From Przewalskia tangutica (lineage: Eukaryota > Streptophyta > Magnoliopsida > Solanales > Solanaceae), in the NCBI GenBank assembly GCA_029844215.1, contig CM056738.1, forward strand, positions 62,587,593 to 62,651,592: DNA of 64,000 nt, read 5' to 3'. Shown here piece by piece: positions 32,901 to 45,200 of the stretch; within the stretch, counting starts at the first letter, position 1, and the number at the start of each line of letters is the position of its first letter. The translations under genes and the position numbers were made by a program. The notes beneath the pieces were generated by a model, which saw nothing but the letters and a program-made list of their open reading frames with translations, searched no databases and was not told the DNA's origin.

Positions 32901-33904
32901 TAGACCCCAAGATGCTATACCACCGCTACCACCTTCTCGGGGTAAGAGTATAAGTAAGGGTAGACCCCAAGACGCTATACCACCGGTGGGACTTGGTGTT
33001 CATGTATGCCTATGGGTGTATTATTATACTGGATCGCTTCGATGATGTGGGATTCCACGGGCGGATATATATATATGTATTGTGTATGTATGCAAGCGGA
33101 GGTGGGATGCCACGGGCGCGTCACATGGCTATATTTTACACTAATAGCTGTCGACAGTGATGGGGGATTCCACGGGCATGCTTTGATATTAGGGTGACTT
33201 GATCGCGTCCCAGATTGGGCCGGGTAGTATATGTGTCCCTCCGTAATGGGCCGGACTATGTTACGAAAGATAAGTAAGTTATATGGTAATGAACTTAATG
33301 ATTCTTTTTCTAATAATGTACGTAAGAATGTGACTATAACTTTTATTGGGAATGGAAAGGATAATAAGGTACGATTAAGTTCATAAGTGGTAATGACACG
33401 GCAGGATCTGGTATGTATTTTTATACTTGTCCTTGTCATGCTTTTATCTGATTATGATTTGTTTATCAGACGTTATATTCTGCTCCATATTAAATTGTTG
33501 TTATCGACTTCGGCCGGCTGCGTTAATGCCGCGAGTTTAGGTACATGATTGTGGATCCGTGAGCTTAGGATCCCGGTTCAGCAAGTTGAGATGGCTCCAG
33601 TGTTCCGGAGTTGTCACGTTTATGTTTATTCAGGGGTACGGCGGGGCCTTGTCCCGCCACAGTTGTTATGTCAAAACTCTTAGAGGTCTGTAGTCACATA
33701 TTGTGGGTCAGTTTGTAAAAAGAAAGGAGGCAACTGCTTCGGTTGTTTTTATATATGTTCAGGAAGGTAGCCCTATCGGCTAACCTGTTGTTTTACTTAC
33801 GATGTTTTATTTTTATGTTTCATGTATGTTCCGCTGATTTTCTCTGATGTTTACTCGTAAGGTGCCTGGTAGGGCACGATCGCGATCCGGGTCGGGTCGT
33901 GACA
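29975..33904 (+). repeat. 3' LTR of element B (3930 bp)
   Basis: Copy of 17508-21581, nearly identical for most of its length. It carries the G-box palindrome (30106-30123), TATAATA (30311-30317), the 57-bp array (about 32323-32510) and the 120-bp array with fewer units. Its last part has CACGATC where the 5' copy has CACCAGTC. Confidence 0.94.
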
Positions 33905-33909
33905 GAATG

Positions 33910-35016
33910 AATCTCTTAAAAGGAATTTAACGTACGTAGTACTTTAGGGTTAAAATTCGGACTTTGACATAAAATGAAAGTACCTTGAGTTGTGTATAAC
34001 TTGCCTATGCTCGTTGTTATGAAACTTGACCATGTTACGTGTGATAGCCTTGTTGTGCAAGTACTGTGTTCTACTCGACTACCGGTTCTGGATGAGCCGG
34101 AATGTATTTCACTCGACTCAGGTTCATCCGAATGTATTTCACTCGACTATCGGTTCATCCGGAATGTATTTCACTCGACTACCGCTCATCCGAATGTATT
34201 TCACTCGACTACCGGTTCATCCGGGAATGTATTTCACTCGACTACCGGTTCATCCGGGAATGTATTTCACTCGACTACCGGTTCATCCGGGAATGTATTT
34301 CACTCGACTACCGGTTCATGGGATGAACCGGGAATGTATCCCACACGTTTCTATACTGGGTCCATGAGATGGGCCGAGACATGTTATACGTATCACATGA
34401 TTTGTACCTAGACTGCCGGCAGTGAGGAAGAAGTTCCACGGGCATGAGGGATGACTTTGAGGGCGTGAGTCCCTGACTTGACATAACTGCTTTTATGTTG
34501 TGAACTGTAGTTTGGTTATCATACATGTCTCCTGCTTTATATAGACTATTATGATTTCATTTACAGTATTTTTACGGTTTCACATACTTGGTACTTGTCA
34601 GATCGACCTCCTTCGGGCTGCGTTCATGACGCAGTAAGTACACCTACCGCCGATCCGCGTTTAGGATCTCATTTCAGCGTCTTGGGAAGCTCCGTCCCTT
34701 CGGAGGCTTATCTTTGGTATGTTACCCGAGTCAGAGGTCCTTGTACATTCTGTGGTATGGCGGGCCCCGTCATAGTTGTTGTATAAATCTTAGAGTGCAT
34801 GCCTTGTTGTGGGCAGGGTTGTAAGGATTGTAACTGTTCAAATGTTTATATATATATATGTTGAAAGGCAACCGTTTTGGTTGGCCTATTTTCTTTCATC
34901 TTAATCCATGTCTATTTACATGTTTAAGTTTTATTTCCGCTGGTTTTCTCTGATGTTGTATCACTAGGGTGCCCGGGGTAAGGCACCAGTCACGGGCCCG
35001 GGTTCGGGTCGTGACA
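33910..35016 (+). repeat. 3' LTR of element C, part 2
   Basis: Resumes after B at ATCTCTTAAAAGG, as at 11754 in the 5' LTR. It contains the minisatellite (34075-34370), the GCTGCGTTCATG block and the terminus GGTTCGGGTCGTGACA, followed by target duplication GACAA. Confidence 0.93.
34075..34370 (+). repeat. 33-bp minisatellite in the C 3' LTR
   Basis: About seven units of GGTTCATCCGGGAATG plus TATTTCACTCGACTACC, ending in a unit with the full GGTTCATGGGATGAACC stem. Open frames in three phases across it (33992-34411) are by-products. Confidence 0.9.
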
Positions 35017-35021
35017 GACAA

Positions 35022-37638
35022 GCTCCACACTTAGCAAATTTTCAAAAGAAAACTTGAAGGGCTCTTATGTTGCTCTCGGCAATGAGGGTTTTTCCAAGAA
35101 GAAATTTTGCAATTTTTGTCCAATAATTCTCATACTTTAAACCAAGGTTCCTAAGAATATTGTAAGGTTTTCTCAATAGAAAGATTTCGGAAAAGAGGCG
35201 TTTTTGTATTAGTCGCAAGGCGAAAACCTAAGGGGTTATTCAACTTTGAAGTTGAAACTTGAAGATGAGTTATTCATAAGCTTCTAAGGGTGGCTTAGAG
35301 TGGATTGGAACGTCGAAAGGAGGAGCTAAAGGTGCTAAGGATCGACTTGTACTCTTGGATCATATTTGGGCTAATTGAGGTATAACCTTCATTTTACTTT
35401 TGTAATTGAAGATTTCATATTATGATAAGTTATAAGTGATCATGTGATTTGTGTTATGAAGTTTGATAAGTGTTATGGAAATTTGAAAGCTAAAAATCCA
35501 AATATGACATGTTGAGTCATTTGAAATTGAATTACATTTGGTCGTTAATTAGAATCGTCGCATATTACCTACTTGAAGATTGTAGTAGTTATACTCAATT
35601 GTGGCTAGATAACATGTTATATTAAGCCACTTGGGTTGAAAAGAAATTGGAAGAAGAATTGGTATTGTTGCCCTAATTGCCGAATTGACATTGTAGTTTA
35701 GACTAGTTTGTTATTTATTGTGGGGCGGAATTTTACATGTCTTGATTAAGCGTGTAATCCCCTATTGTTAACTACTTTGTTGGGCCTTAAAGGTGGCGTG
35801 TTTGGTTATTGAATTCGGCCTTCAAAAAGGTGGAAAAGTACGTAGAAACAAAGGAAGTGTTGTCCGATTTTCCGTAGAATTTAGTGACTTTGCACTTGGA
35901 ATATTCTACGTTTGAAGTAAGAAGTTAATAGACGTATTATGGTCATTATAGGTTGACATACTACGTACGACGAATTGGACTTAGCAAGTGGATTAAACCG
36001 AAGAGGTATGTGGAACTTTCTTATCTCTTGAGCATGAATAAGTTGTAAATGTATAGTACGGTAGACGTACGAGTTTTTGACGAATCTAGTCTATTTGATA
36101 TCCTTGGCTTATTTTTAAGAATGTCCAAGTTGGTGGAGTTAGGGAGTTAACTCACTTGTTTAAATATTAAGGATATCTTGGTTTTCAAAAGTTAAGAGAC
36201 TTTAAGTATGTTGAAAGTATTTTTGATACTTGTTTTGTTGGAAAGTTTAAGTCTCTTGGTTATAAAGAAGTATGTAAGTTTCTAATGTATAACGCTAGTA
36301 TAACGGCTTTATGCGAAGTTGGTTATAATAGCTTTATGGAAAGTTAATAAAAGAGTGGTTTACTCTAAGTAATATAAGTATGATAAATGACTTGATAATG
36401 AAAGGCAAATTGATTTAAAGGCATCAATTGCTTAAGGTTTTAAAAGAAAGAAGTCACTTGATTTAGAAGCCTGAAAATGTATTTTCTAAAAGGTATTGTG
36501 ACTTGTCTTGAAAAGTAGTTATGAATTGATACTATGGTTATTAGTAACTTGGAAGTTTTATAGGAAAAAGAGTCATTTTAAAAGAATAGAAGTACGTAGT
36601 ACTTTGGGTTAAATTCCCAGATTTTATAAAGACATGTTAGTGCCTTAAGTAAACTAAAATGAGAGTGTATATGAACAAGGATAATAAGAAGTTAGGGGAT
36701 TTCTTAACTTTCTTATATATTGTATGATAAGCCGGTAGTGCTTATGTTATGTATGATAGCCGGTTTGTGCTAGTGGTATATTATTCATTGCGGGGTCATT
36801 CCCCGAGTTTGTGGCATTTGCATATTCCGTGGATTTGCTACCCACGATGCAAGGAATACCTCATGCGAGTCCGTAAGGGCTTATGCGGGTGAAATAGTCC
36901 CATGCGGGCGGATACAGCCTATGCGAGGAATACCTCATGCGAGTCCGTAAGGGCTTATGCGGGTGAAATAGTCCCATGCGAGGAATACCTCATGCGGGTC
37001 CGCACGACCTATGCGGGTGAAATAGTCCCAGGAGTAGGATTGCTTAATGATACTGCGGGCGGGTGGTCCTGCTTGATCGTGAGCTTCCTATTTTATGTTG
37101 TAAGCATACTCCTATTTACTCTCATTGTTAGTAAGGCACAGTGTACTGTTATATGAGTTATCATACATGTCTCCGATTTTATTTTAGACTTATGATTTCA
37201 CTACAAGATTTCGGGCCACATATTTGGTACATGTTGTCGACCTCCTTCGGGCTTTGCGTTCATGCCGCAGGTAGAGTACAAGTTGCTGATCCTCGCTCTT
37301 AGGATCACTGTTCAGCTGTTGAGAAGCTCCTTTATTCTGGAGGCTTATCCCTGGTATTGTCGGTCGTTGTACATTCAGGGGTATGGCGGGGCCCTGTCCC
37401 GCCAGAGTTATTATTCTTAGAGGTCTGTAGTCACATTTGTGGATTGGGTTGTAAAGAAAAAAAGTGTACTGTTTTATTGCGTATATTGTACGGAAGGTGA
37501 CCTTATCGGCTAGCCTATTGTTATTTTATGTTTAAGTATTTTTATCAGTTGTGTATGTTCCGCTGCTATTCTCTGATGTATAACGAAAGGGGTGCCCAGG
37601 TAGGGCACCAGTCGCGGGCCCGGGGTCGGGTCGTGACA
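35022..37638 (+). mobile_element. 5' LTR of element D, part 2
   Basis: Resumes after C with GCTCCACACTTAGC. It includes short ATGCGGG/CCTCATGCG repeats (36846-37030), the CCTTCGGGCTTTGCGTTCATG block and the terminus GGGTCGGGTCGTGACA, followed by a primer site. Together with 9178-9536 the LTR is about 2.98 kb. Confidence 0.9.
36846..37030 (+). repeat. Short tandem repeats in the D LTR
   Basis: About two and a half units of ATGCGAGGAATACCTCATGC followed by GAGTCCGTAAGGGCTTATGC and GGGTGAAATAGTCCC. These are the same repeats at which the 1.05-kb amplification in LTR J appears to have its joints. Confidence 0.8.
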
Positions 37639-38113
37639 AAAGTGGTATCAGAGCAGTTAGTCCTCGGAAAGTGTCTATAGACCGTGTCTAGTAGAGTATT
37701 GATTATCGGTGTGTTGTGCACCATATCTATAATCAGGAGGCTGCAGGACATTTAGGATTGGTTTCCATTCTTCTCCCTCTAAGATTGTGCGATAGAGCGG
37801 TATGGTTAGGGTCGTCTCTCCCTAACAAGTCATGTTGTTTGCAGCTACGAGAAAGGCAACAGTGACCCAGGAAAGATTATGTGGATTGCGTATCCAGGTT
37901 GGTAATGTTTGTAGTATAGTTGGTATTGGGACATACAACTATACAGAATTAGGTATGAGGGTCAGACACGTGTTGCCTAGAATGATTTTAGATTACCAGG
38001 ATTCGGTAAGGACTAAAAAAATACCGGGGAGGTATGAAATAGTTTAATAAATTATCATCAAGGTTTTACGTGCTAATTTGAGATAATTAGGTGATGATGA
38101 GTTGTGTGAGAAT
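37639..38113 (+). mobile_element. Interior of element D, 5' end only
   Basis: Primer site TGGTATCAGAGC (37643-37654) plus a leader like that of B, including the short frame at 37832-38047 (MLFAATRKATVTQER). It is cut at AGAAT (38109-38113) by minus-strand element M. The rest of D, including its 3' LTR, is not in the window. Confidence 0.85.
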
Positions 38114-41100
38114 TGTCACGACCCGAACCCGGGCCCGTGACTGGTGCCTTACCCGAGCACCCAAGTAGACATACATCAGAGTAATCAGCGGAATATAAAA
38201 CAAGACATGACATAATATGAAATATGAAACAGTTCATCTGAGAAAACTTGCCTTTCGGCATTAATATATATAACAACTAGAACAGTTACATCCCTTTTTA
38301 CAACTCTGCCCACAACAGTGTTACAAACCTCTAAGAATGATATGACAACAATGGCGGGACAGGGCCCCGCCATACCCCTGAATGTAAGTACCTACAACGG
38401 CGGGACTATACGGCTGATAAGCCTCCTAAAAACGGAGCTTCCCAAACGCCGAGTTGTGACCCAAGGCGAGGATCAACGATCGGGTGTACCTCTACCTGCG
38501 GTGAAACGCGGCCCATGAGGCGAAGACAACATGTACCAAGTATGTGAAATCAGAAAATCAAGTAAAATCAAAGTATTTAAAACCATTTGCAAATACAACT
38601 ACCAATCGCATAGTGCCACAACATAAACAAGAGCAAGGTAGATAAACTGTAACAGGTCTTTTCTAGGCCGCGAATGATCGAAGCAAGGCCAATCGCCTAT
38701 AGTATCATTATGCGTGCCTAATCCTGGACTTCCCGCAGCCCGCATAGGTCACACACAGACCCGCATGAGGTATTCCTCGCATCGGGGGTAGCTAACCCCG
38801 GTACCCTCATGGACTCCCGCAGTCCACATAGTCTCAATAGACCACATAGTCACACAGACCGCATAGGGCATCCCCCGCATCGGGATAAACACCCGGAATG
38901 ATCAATCCTGGAGCATACCGCTGCTCCGCATAGTCACATAGACCGCATAGGCCATATAGACCCGCATCAAGGGTGGCAAGCCCTCGGTATAACAAGTCAA
39001 GGGGGTATGTGATATAATAACATAACAGCTTATCGTTAAACAACATAAGCACAACAAGGGAAACCCCTTTACACAAACATCACCAGATACTAACACACGT
39101 AGCATCCTAATATGTTTACTTATCAAATCAACAAGAAAATATTACAAGGCTATCACAAACCAACACAATCAAGTTATTCACACGAGGTACTTTCTACTTT
39201 ATGTTAACAATTTCGGGTTTTTATCCCCAAAGTACTTCATACATTAACTCTTTAAAAGATCCGTTTCTTTCACAAAAGTCACACAATACCCGTAGTATTA
39301 AAATAGAGTGACTATCTTTTTAAGTAAATCAAAACGCTTCCTTTTGTAAAATCAAGTAACAACATTATTTTCCAAACGTTCAAGTTTGCCTAATTTCAAA
39401 TGCTCAAGTTTCTTATTTTTGAAAGGTTTTGTAGTTCGTAGTCTTAATCACTTAATAATATAATTCTCTTTTAAAACCATTTGAGAAACATATGCCTTAT
39501 GTGTGAGTAGGTTATTCTTGTTCATAACAATATTATTAATGCAGCCATGATCTAGGAAATGTAATATCATTTTGTCTCATCTTAGCTTATATGCAGATGG
39601 AGGTTTCTACTGGTTTTAATAATACTTAATTAGTCAAAACATTTCTCTTTATTAACAACTGCGATGGTTTGTTCGATACTTATTCGATTCAAATCAAGAA
39701 AACATTATTCCTTTTAAAAACCAAGTACTCATTACTCACGAATGAGGTTTCACACAAAATTCATATTAATTCATTTAAGTCAAGTCTCTTATCTTTTAAG
39801 ATCAAGTCTCTTAACTTCTAAAATTAATAAACCATTCTTTTTATCTCTCTTAAGTCGTTATACCTAACTTCCCATAAAGCTAGTATAACTCTTAAGCTTT
39901 TAAAACCAAGCATTACTCTTCTTTCAAAAAGGTTTCTTAATTCTTTTGAAATACTTCAAGATTCTTATTATTCAGGCTTAAGTCAAAAGACATTGCCGTA
40001 AACCTACGTTCCGTTAACACACGTACGTCTACCGTACTATATATATTCTTTTAAAATATCATGCTCAAGAGGATAGGGTGAATCACATACCTCGCGACGA
40101 TTATCGACTATTAGCAAAATGCTCCACGGCTATAACTCGACTAGCCTTGTCCACCTTTCAAGTAGCACATGCTACTCGCAGAACATTCAATCTATAAAGG
40201 TTACACAAGTCTATCAAAGTCTAGACTACTCTGTAGAATATTCTTCTGACGTGATTTCAGTTCAAGTCTTTTCTGTAATATCCTTCTATTATAGTTTAAT
40301 TCTCTTCTATGAATCTTATATTCACTTCTATACCACTACAATATGTAATTTCCAATTACAATAGAAGGATAGGACTATTTACCTCGGTAAGCCCAAAATT
40401 ATCCAAGTTTAATGTCGATCCTGAGCAACGTTTAGCTCCTACTTCGGGTGCTCCAACCCGCTCCAAACAACCCTTAGAAGTTCTACGAAACTTCTTCCTA
40501 ATACATCAACCAACTGTGAAGATTTTCCTTAGGGTTTTGTTTAGTGACTGAAGGGAAGTATAATAGTATTTCTGGGCTTTTAGCATAAGTGTAACCTTGG
40601 AATACTACAAGGTATTTGGGCCAAGATATTTTGGAATAGTAACAATACTTGGAGAGTATTTCTACCAAGAGGGGGGGCAGTATTTTACGAGAACAACTAG
40701 GCAAGGGGGGGTGTGCCTCGGCCAACACCACTAGGAGGGGGGGTAGGTTTCGGCCAAAGGCCTTTCTCGAGGGGAGTGTTGGACGAAACACTACAAGAGA
40801 GGGGGAAAGATTTTCAAGACTTGGAGAAATGATTTTGTGGATGAAAAAAACCTTCAAGTTAGGGGGGTATTTATAGGCCAACCAATGGCCAAGATGAAGC
40901 CAAGTGCTATGCAAGTGTAGGGTGAGGATTCATCCATGTGTACCTTATCCAACTACCACACAAAATATCACAAATATTCTACCTACTCCAAGACCTCCAA
41001 TTCGTCCCATTTCCGCCCACACATCCGCCAATTAGAGGGTGACAAGTGTCGCCCTCTCGTTGGCCCAAAGTATTTCGTCTCTCGGAAAAATCCGCAAAAA

Positions 41101-41270
41101 ATATAAATGACATAGCCGTAATTTTCCCTTCGCAAGTTTTGTAAAACGTTTCGTCGAAAAACGATTCTTTTCGGTAGTTGTGAACAAAATTTTGTCATTG
41201 CCTAACTTTAAGGCTCAAACTTTTCTACGTACGTCCTCACGTACATACTCTGGAAATACGGGGTATAACA
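38114..41270 (-). repeat. 3' LTR of minus-strand element M
   Basis: Begins TGTCACGACCCGAACCCGGG and ends GGGGTATAACA, the reverse complements of the family end and start. The adjoining sequence at right is the reverse complement of a polypurine tract, which makes this the 3' LTR. It contains short CGCATGAGGTATTCC-type repeats (about 38730-38960), a minus-strand TATA box (40868-40875) and the U3 palindrome (41035-41056). No credible frame. Confidence 0.9.
41035..41056 (-). promoter_or_regulatory. U3 palindrome of the M LTR
   Basis: GAGGGTGACA, AG, TGTCGCCCTC: one arm base differs from the perfect palindrome in H. Confidence 0.65.
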
Positions 41271-42251
41271 TTCTCCCCTCCTTAGAAACATTCGTCCCGA
41301 ATGTTCCTTCTCAAGACGGATAACGACGAAGTTCCTCATAGCTTAACCAGTTTGCAAATGCCACACATGGCCACAGAAAACACCCGCGCAAAATACTTAC
41401 ATCCAAGTCCACGAGGAATCACCTCTAACATCACAAAAACTCCCACCCAAGGGCTAAAAGATACTCCCTTCGCACCTTCACTTTACAAAAGAAAAGATCA
41501 CATCTATGTTCTTAACACATGCTCGCTTCTTCCCTTACTGTCGCACTTTCTCGTACACTCGAATTCTTTCTCATAACTTACCACATTCCTGTTACTGCTT
41601 CAGTTTCCAAAACTCTGGGTTACTACCTCCAACTTGGTCATCATTAACTGAGAATACTCTGGATGGATCTCCGATACTCTTCCGAACATAGCAATATGAA
41701 AGATCGGACGTACTGCCTCCTACGTCGGACGACAATGCTAACTATAGGCAACCTGGCCTATTTTTCACATGACTTGAAAAGGCCCAAAGTAACTCGGGCT
41801 AAGTTTCCTCTGTTTTCCAAACTCGTCACCCCCCACTTTCCAGGGTGGTACCTTCAAGAAGACCCACGTCAACTGAACCCTGTTGCCGTCGCCGATTATC
41901 CGCACGACTTAACTCGAGCCGCTAATAACCTCATCGGATAAGCTTCACCCTATCCACATTCTGCCGAAACAAGTATGAACCAACTATCTGAACCTTGCCA
42001 ACATCGAACCAATCGACCGGCAACTTATACTTCCGCCCCTACAAGGCTTCATAAGGCGATATCCGAATACTGAAATGGTAGTTATAAAAACACTCCCTCA
42101 ACAGGAGGCAACAATCCTCACAGCTACCCCTGAAATCCAAACACTGGCCCGAGGGCGAATGCGCTACTGAGACTCACCTGAGTTCCTAACCCTGCCTGGT
42201 AAAACCTCCAGAAAAGAAAGCAGAACCGGGCTCCATCGCCTATCATAAGGT
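41271..42251 (-). mobile_element. Interior of element M, 3' end (truncated)
   Basis: Starts with the reversed polypurine tract TTCTCCCCTCCTT and the hairpin AACATTCG/CGAATGTT (about 41289). It then follows the conserved non-coding block shared with N and F. At about 42251 (after CCATCGCCTATCATAAGGTGA) homology to the interior stops and LTR sequence of F begins. Frames at 41301-41941 have no recognised domain. Confidence 0.8.
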
Positions 42252-42258
42252 GAACGAT
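42246..42258. other. Recombination or deletion junction between M interior and F LTR
   Basis: Left of the junction the sequence matches N near 60540 (CATAAGGTGAAAGTAGG). Right of it the sequence matches the F 5' LTR near 48125 (ACGATCGATGTACC). Only about 1-2 bp are shared at the join. Missing are the rest of M with its 5' LTR, the rest of D and E, the start of G and about 350 bp of the F 3' LTR. Confidence 0.8.
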
Positions 42259-45200
42259 CGATGTACCTCAACTGCGGCATGAAACGCAGCCCGGAGGTCG
42301 ATAACAAAAATTTAGTATGTGAAACTAAAAATAAATCAGTAAATGAAATCATAGTAGTCTATACAAAGCAGAGACATGTATGATAACCAAACTACGATTC
42401 ACCATAAATAAGAGCCATGTCAAGTCAGGGACTCACACCCTCAAGTCATCACTCAATTTAACAATGGGTCTCACGCCCACAACATCAATCGTGCCCGTGG
42501 AATACCTTCCTCACTGCCGGCAGTTTATGATATACAAGCACCAAGGAATACATATGAACACCAGGTCCCACCTGTGTCCTAATAAAACTGTACAGGGTAA
42601 GTACGAAGGCATAGCCGACTACTAACACCTACAGTACCAACAAGGTCATAAACTGTATCATAAGATCTGTCTGCACCGCCACATGATCAAAGCCGCCACT
42701 TGCCCGCAGTATCTAATGCGCGTCTAGTCTGGAACTTCCGCGACTCCGATAGGCCAATCTCATCGGCCGCATGAGGTATTCCGCATCGATGGTAGCTACT
42801 CCCGCATCGCCCCGACTTTCGAGTCCGCACGGCCACGGACCGCATGCCCATAAAGGACGCACACTAACCTGGAACTCTCGTAGCTCCGCATAGGCCCCCA
42901 GGACCCGCATGAGGTATTCTCGAATCATGGTCCCAGACCGCCTGAGTCTACCCCGCATCGGAGGGCAGCTTAACCCCCGGAATCATCTCAAGAGATGAAT
43001 GCCACAATACTATCATAACGACTGATAGTTAATAAGCACAATCAAGGGAAACCCCCTTACACAAACATCACAAGATACTAACACACGTAGCATCCTAACA
43101 CGTTTACTTATCAAAGCAACAAGAAAGTATTACAAGGCTATCACAAACCAATACAATCAAGTTATTCACACAAGGTACTTTCTACTAGCAAGTTCGGGTA
43201 TCTATCCCCAAAGTACTTCACACATTAAAATCTAAAAAAAAGATCTGTTCCTTTCACATAAGTCACACAATACCCGTAGTATAAAATAGAGTGACTGTCC
43301 TTTTAAGAAAACCAAAACTCTTACCTTTGTAAAATCAAGTAACAACATTATTTTTCAAACGTCCAAGTTTGCCTAATTTCAAATGTTCACGTTTCTTGTT
43401 TTAGAAAGGTTTCGTAGTTCATAGTCTTATTCATTTAAGAATATAATTCTCTTTTAAACAATCTGAGAAACATAAGCCTTATATGTGAGTAGGATATTCT
43501 TGTTTATAACAATCTCATTACAGCAGCCATGATCTAGGAAATATCATTTTGTCTCATCTTAGCTTCTATGCAGATGGAAGTTTCTCTTGGTTTTAATAAT
43601 ACTTAATTATTCAAAACATTTCCTTTTATTAACGCCGCAGATGGTTTGTCGATACACATTACGATTTCCAAATCGAAAGCATTCTAAGCCGTTATACCTA
43701 ACTTCCCATAAAGCTAGTATAACTCTTAAGTTTTCAAACACCAAGTATTACTTCTCCTTTCAAAATGATTCAAAATCTTTTGAAATACTTCAAGTTCTTT
43801 CTTATCATATAACAAGCCGATTATAGTTCAAATCGATTACCTTTTAAAACCACATGTATTTTCTTACTAACATAAAGCTGTTATAACCAACTTCCCATAA
43901 AGCCGTTATAACACTTTATGTTTTAAACCACTCAAACACATTTAGCACATGTACGTCTACCGTACTACATAGTTCACACATATCATGCTAGAAGAGATAG
44001 GAAGAGGTTCACATACCTCGCGACGAGTATCGACTAATAGCAAAACGCTCCAAGTACTTCCAACTGTCGGCTACTCCTTAAGCCAAGTAGAACGCGCCAC
44101 ACGTAGTACTTCAACCTATAGGGCCACAAGGCGCTTATTAACATCAAGATCTTATCGTAGAACATTCTACAGAAAATTGAAGACTCTCCCCGCAACAGCG
44201 TAAATCTCCTCCTCTAACGGGGCCGGCTACCAAGCCAACCAGGGGGGGGTTATACATCTAACCCTAACGGGTACAATTCTACTCCACGGTACTACTACAC
44301 AAGTCTACTGTAATACAGTCCTATGTAATTACAGTTCAGTTCTTCAGGCTTAAGTCCAAGGACATTGCCACAAGCTATGTTCAGTTATATATATATAGTA
44401 TACTTTAACTATATTATCTAACAACATGTAATTTCCAATTACAATAGAGGGACAAGATATTTACCTCGATAAGCCCATAATTATCCAAGTATAAAGTCGA
44501 TCCTGGGCAATCGTTTAGCTCCAACTCCGAGCGCTCCAACCCGCTCTAAACCACCCTTAGAAGTTCTAACCAACTTCTACACAATACTCCAACGGACTAT
44601 GGAGATTTTCCTAGGGTTTCGGTTTTGTCACTGACGGGAAGTATAATAGTATTTCGGGGCTTTTCGTATCGGTATAACCTTAGAATACTACAAGGTATAC
44701 GGCTACGGTAATTTGGGCATTATAACAATACTGGGAGAGTATTTCCAACCAAGAGTGGGTACCCACCAAGACACCACTAGGAGTGGGTGTACCCTGGCCA
44801 AGGCCTCTAGGAGGGTGCACCTCGGCCAAGGCCTCACAAAGGAAGAGGAGGGACGAAACCAACAAGGAGGAGGGAGGTTTTCAAGACTTGGAAATTATGG
44901 AATGGATGAAGAAGTCTTCAGGGAGGGTATTTATAGCCAAGCAAAGGACAACCAATGGCCAAGATCTAGCCAAGTGGGGGCAAGTGGAGGGCCAAGATAT
45001 GCCCAAGTGCCCCTAGACCCTACTCCTTAAAACCTCACAAATATCTACACAAAAATCAACCAAGCCTTAGCTCATTCAATCGCCCTAACGCCTTCAGTCC
45101 ACCAACGAGAGGGTGCCAAGTGTTGCCCTCTCGTTGGTCCAAAACGTTTCGTCTCTCGGAAAAATCCGCAAAAATACTAAATGACATAGCCGTAATTTAC

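Larger units (their letters stand above)
17508..33904 (+). mobile_element. Element B, LTR retrotransposon with giant LTRs (interrupted by A)
   Basis: GAATG precedes (17503-17507) and follows (33905-33909) the element. The LTRs are 4074 and 3930 bp. The interior without A is only about 1.2 kb and has no gag, no protease and no pol. It keeps a primer site, a short leader, a piece of the conserved non-coding block, the AACATTCG/CGAATGTT hairpin and a polypurine tract. This is an extreme non-autonomous design: nearly all of the element is LTR. The two LTRs are nearly identical over long stretches, so B is fairly young. Confidence 0.94.
9537..35016 (+). mobile_element. Element C, complete gag-only LTR retrotransposon (interrupted by B)
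   Basis: GACAA flanks both ends (9532-9536 and 35017-35021), a perfect target duplication. The order is: 5' LTR 9537-12827; initiator-Met primer site; decayed gag; about 1 kb of non-coding interior; polypurine tract; 3' LTR (15278-17507 plus 33910-35016). Without the nested B the element is about 9.1 kb. There is no protease, reverse transcriptase, RNase H or integrase. Gag organisation and primer type fit Ty3/gypsy, probably chromovirus-derived; that assignment rests on the zinc knuckle and should be treated as likely only. Confidence 0.93.

Noticed and set aside
33992..34411. Overlapping frames of 139, 113 and 74 codons
   Set aside because: Same cause: the 33-bp minisatellite in the 3' LTR of C, open in all three phases.
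9178..38113. Reading D as complete, with M's LTR as its 3' LTR
   Set aside because: The LTR at 38114 is in the opposite orientation and is followed by a reversed polypurine tract, so it belongs to another element.
41301..41941. Three overlapping frames in M, considered as a possible host gene
   Set aside because: The sequence is collinear with the non-coding interiors of N and F, and the frames are not shared.
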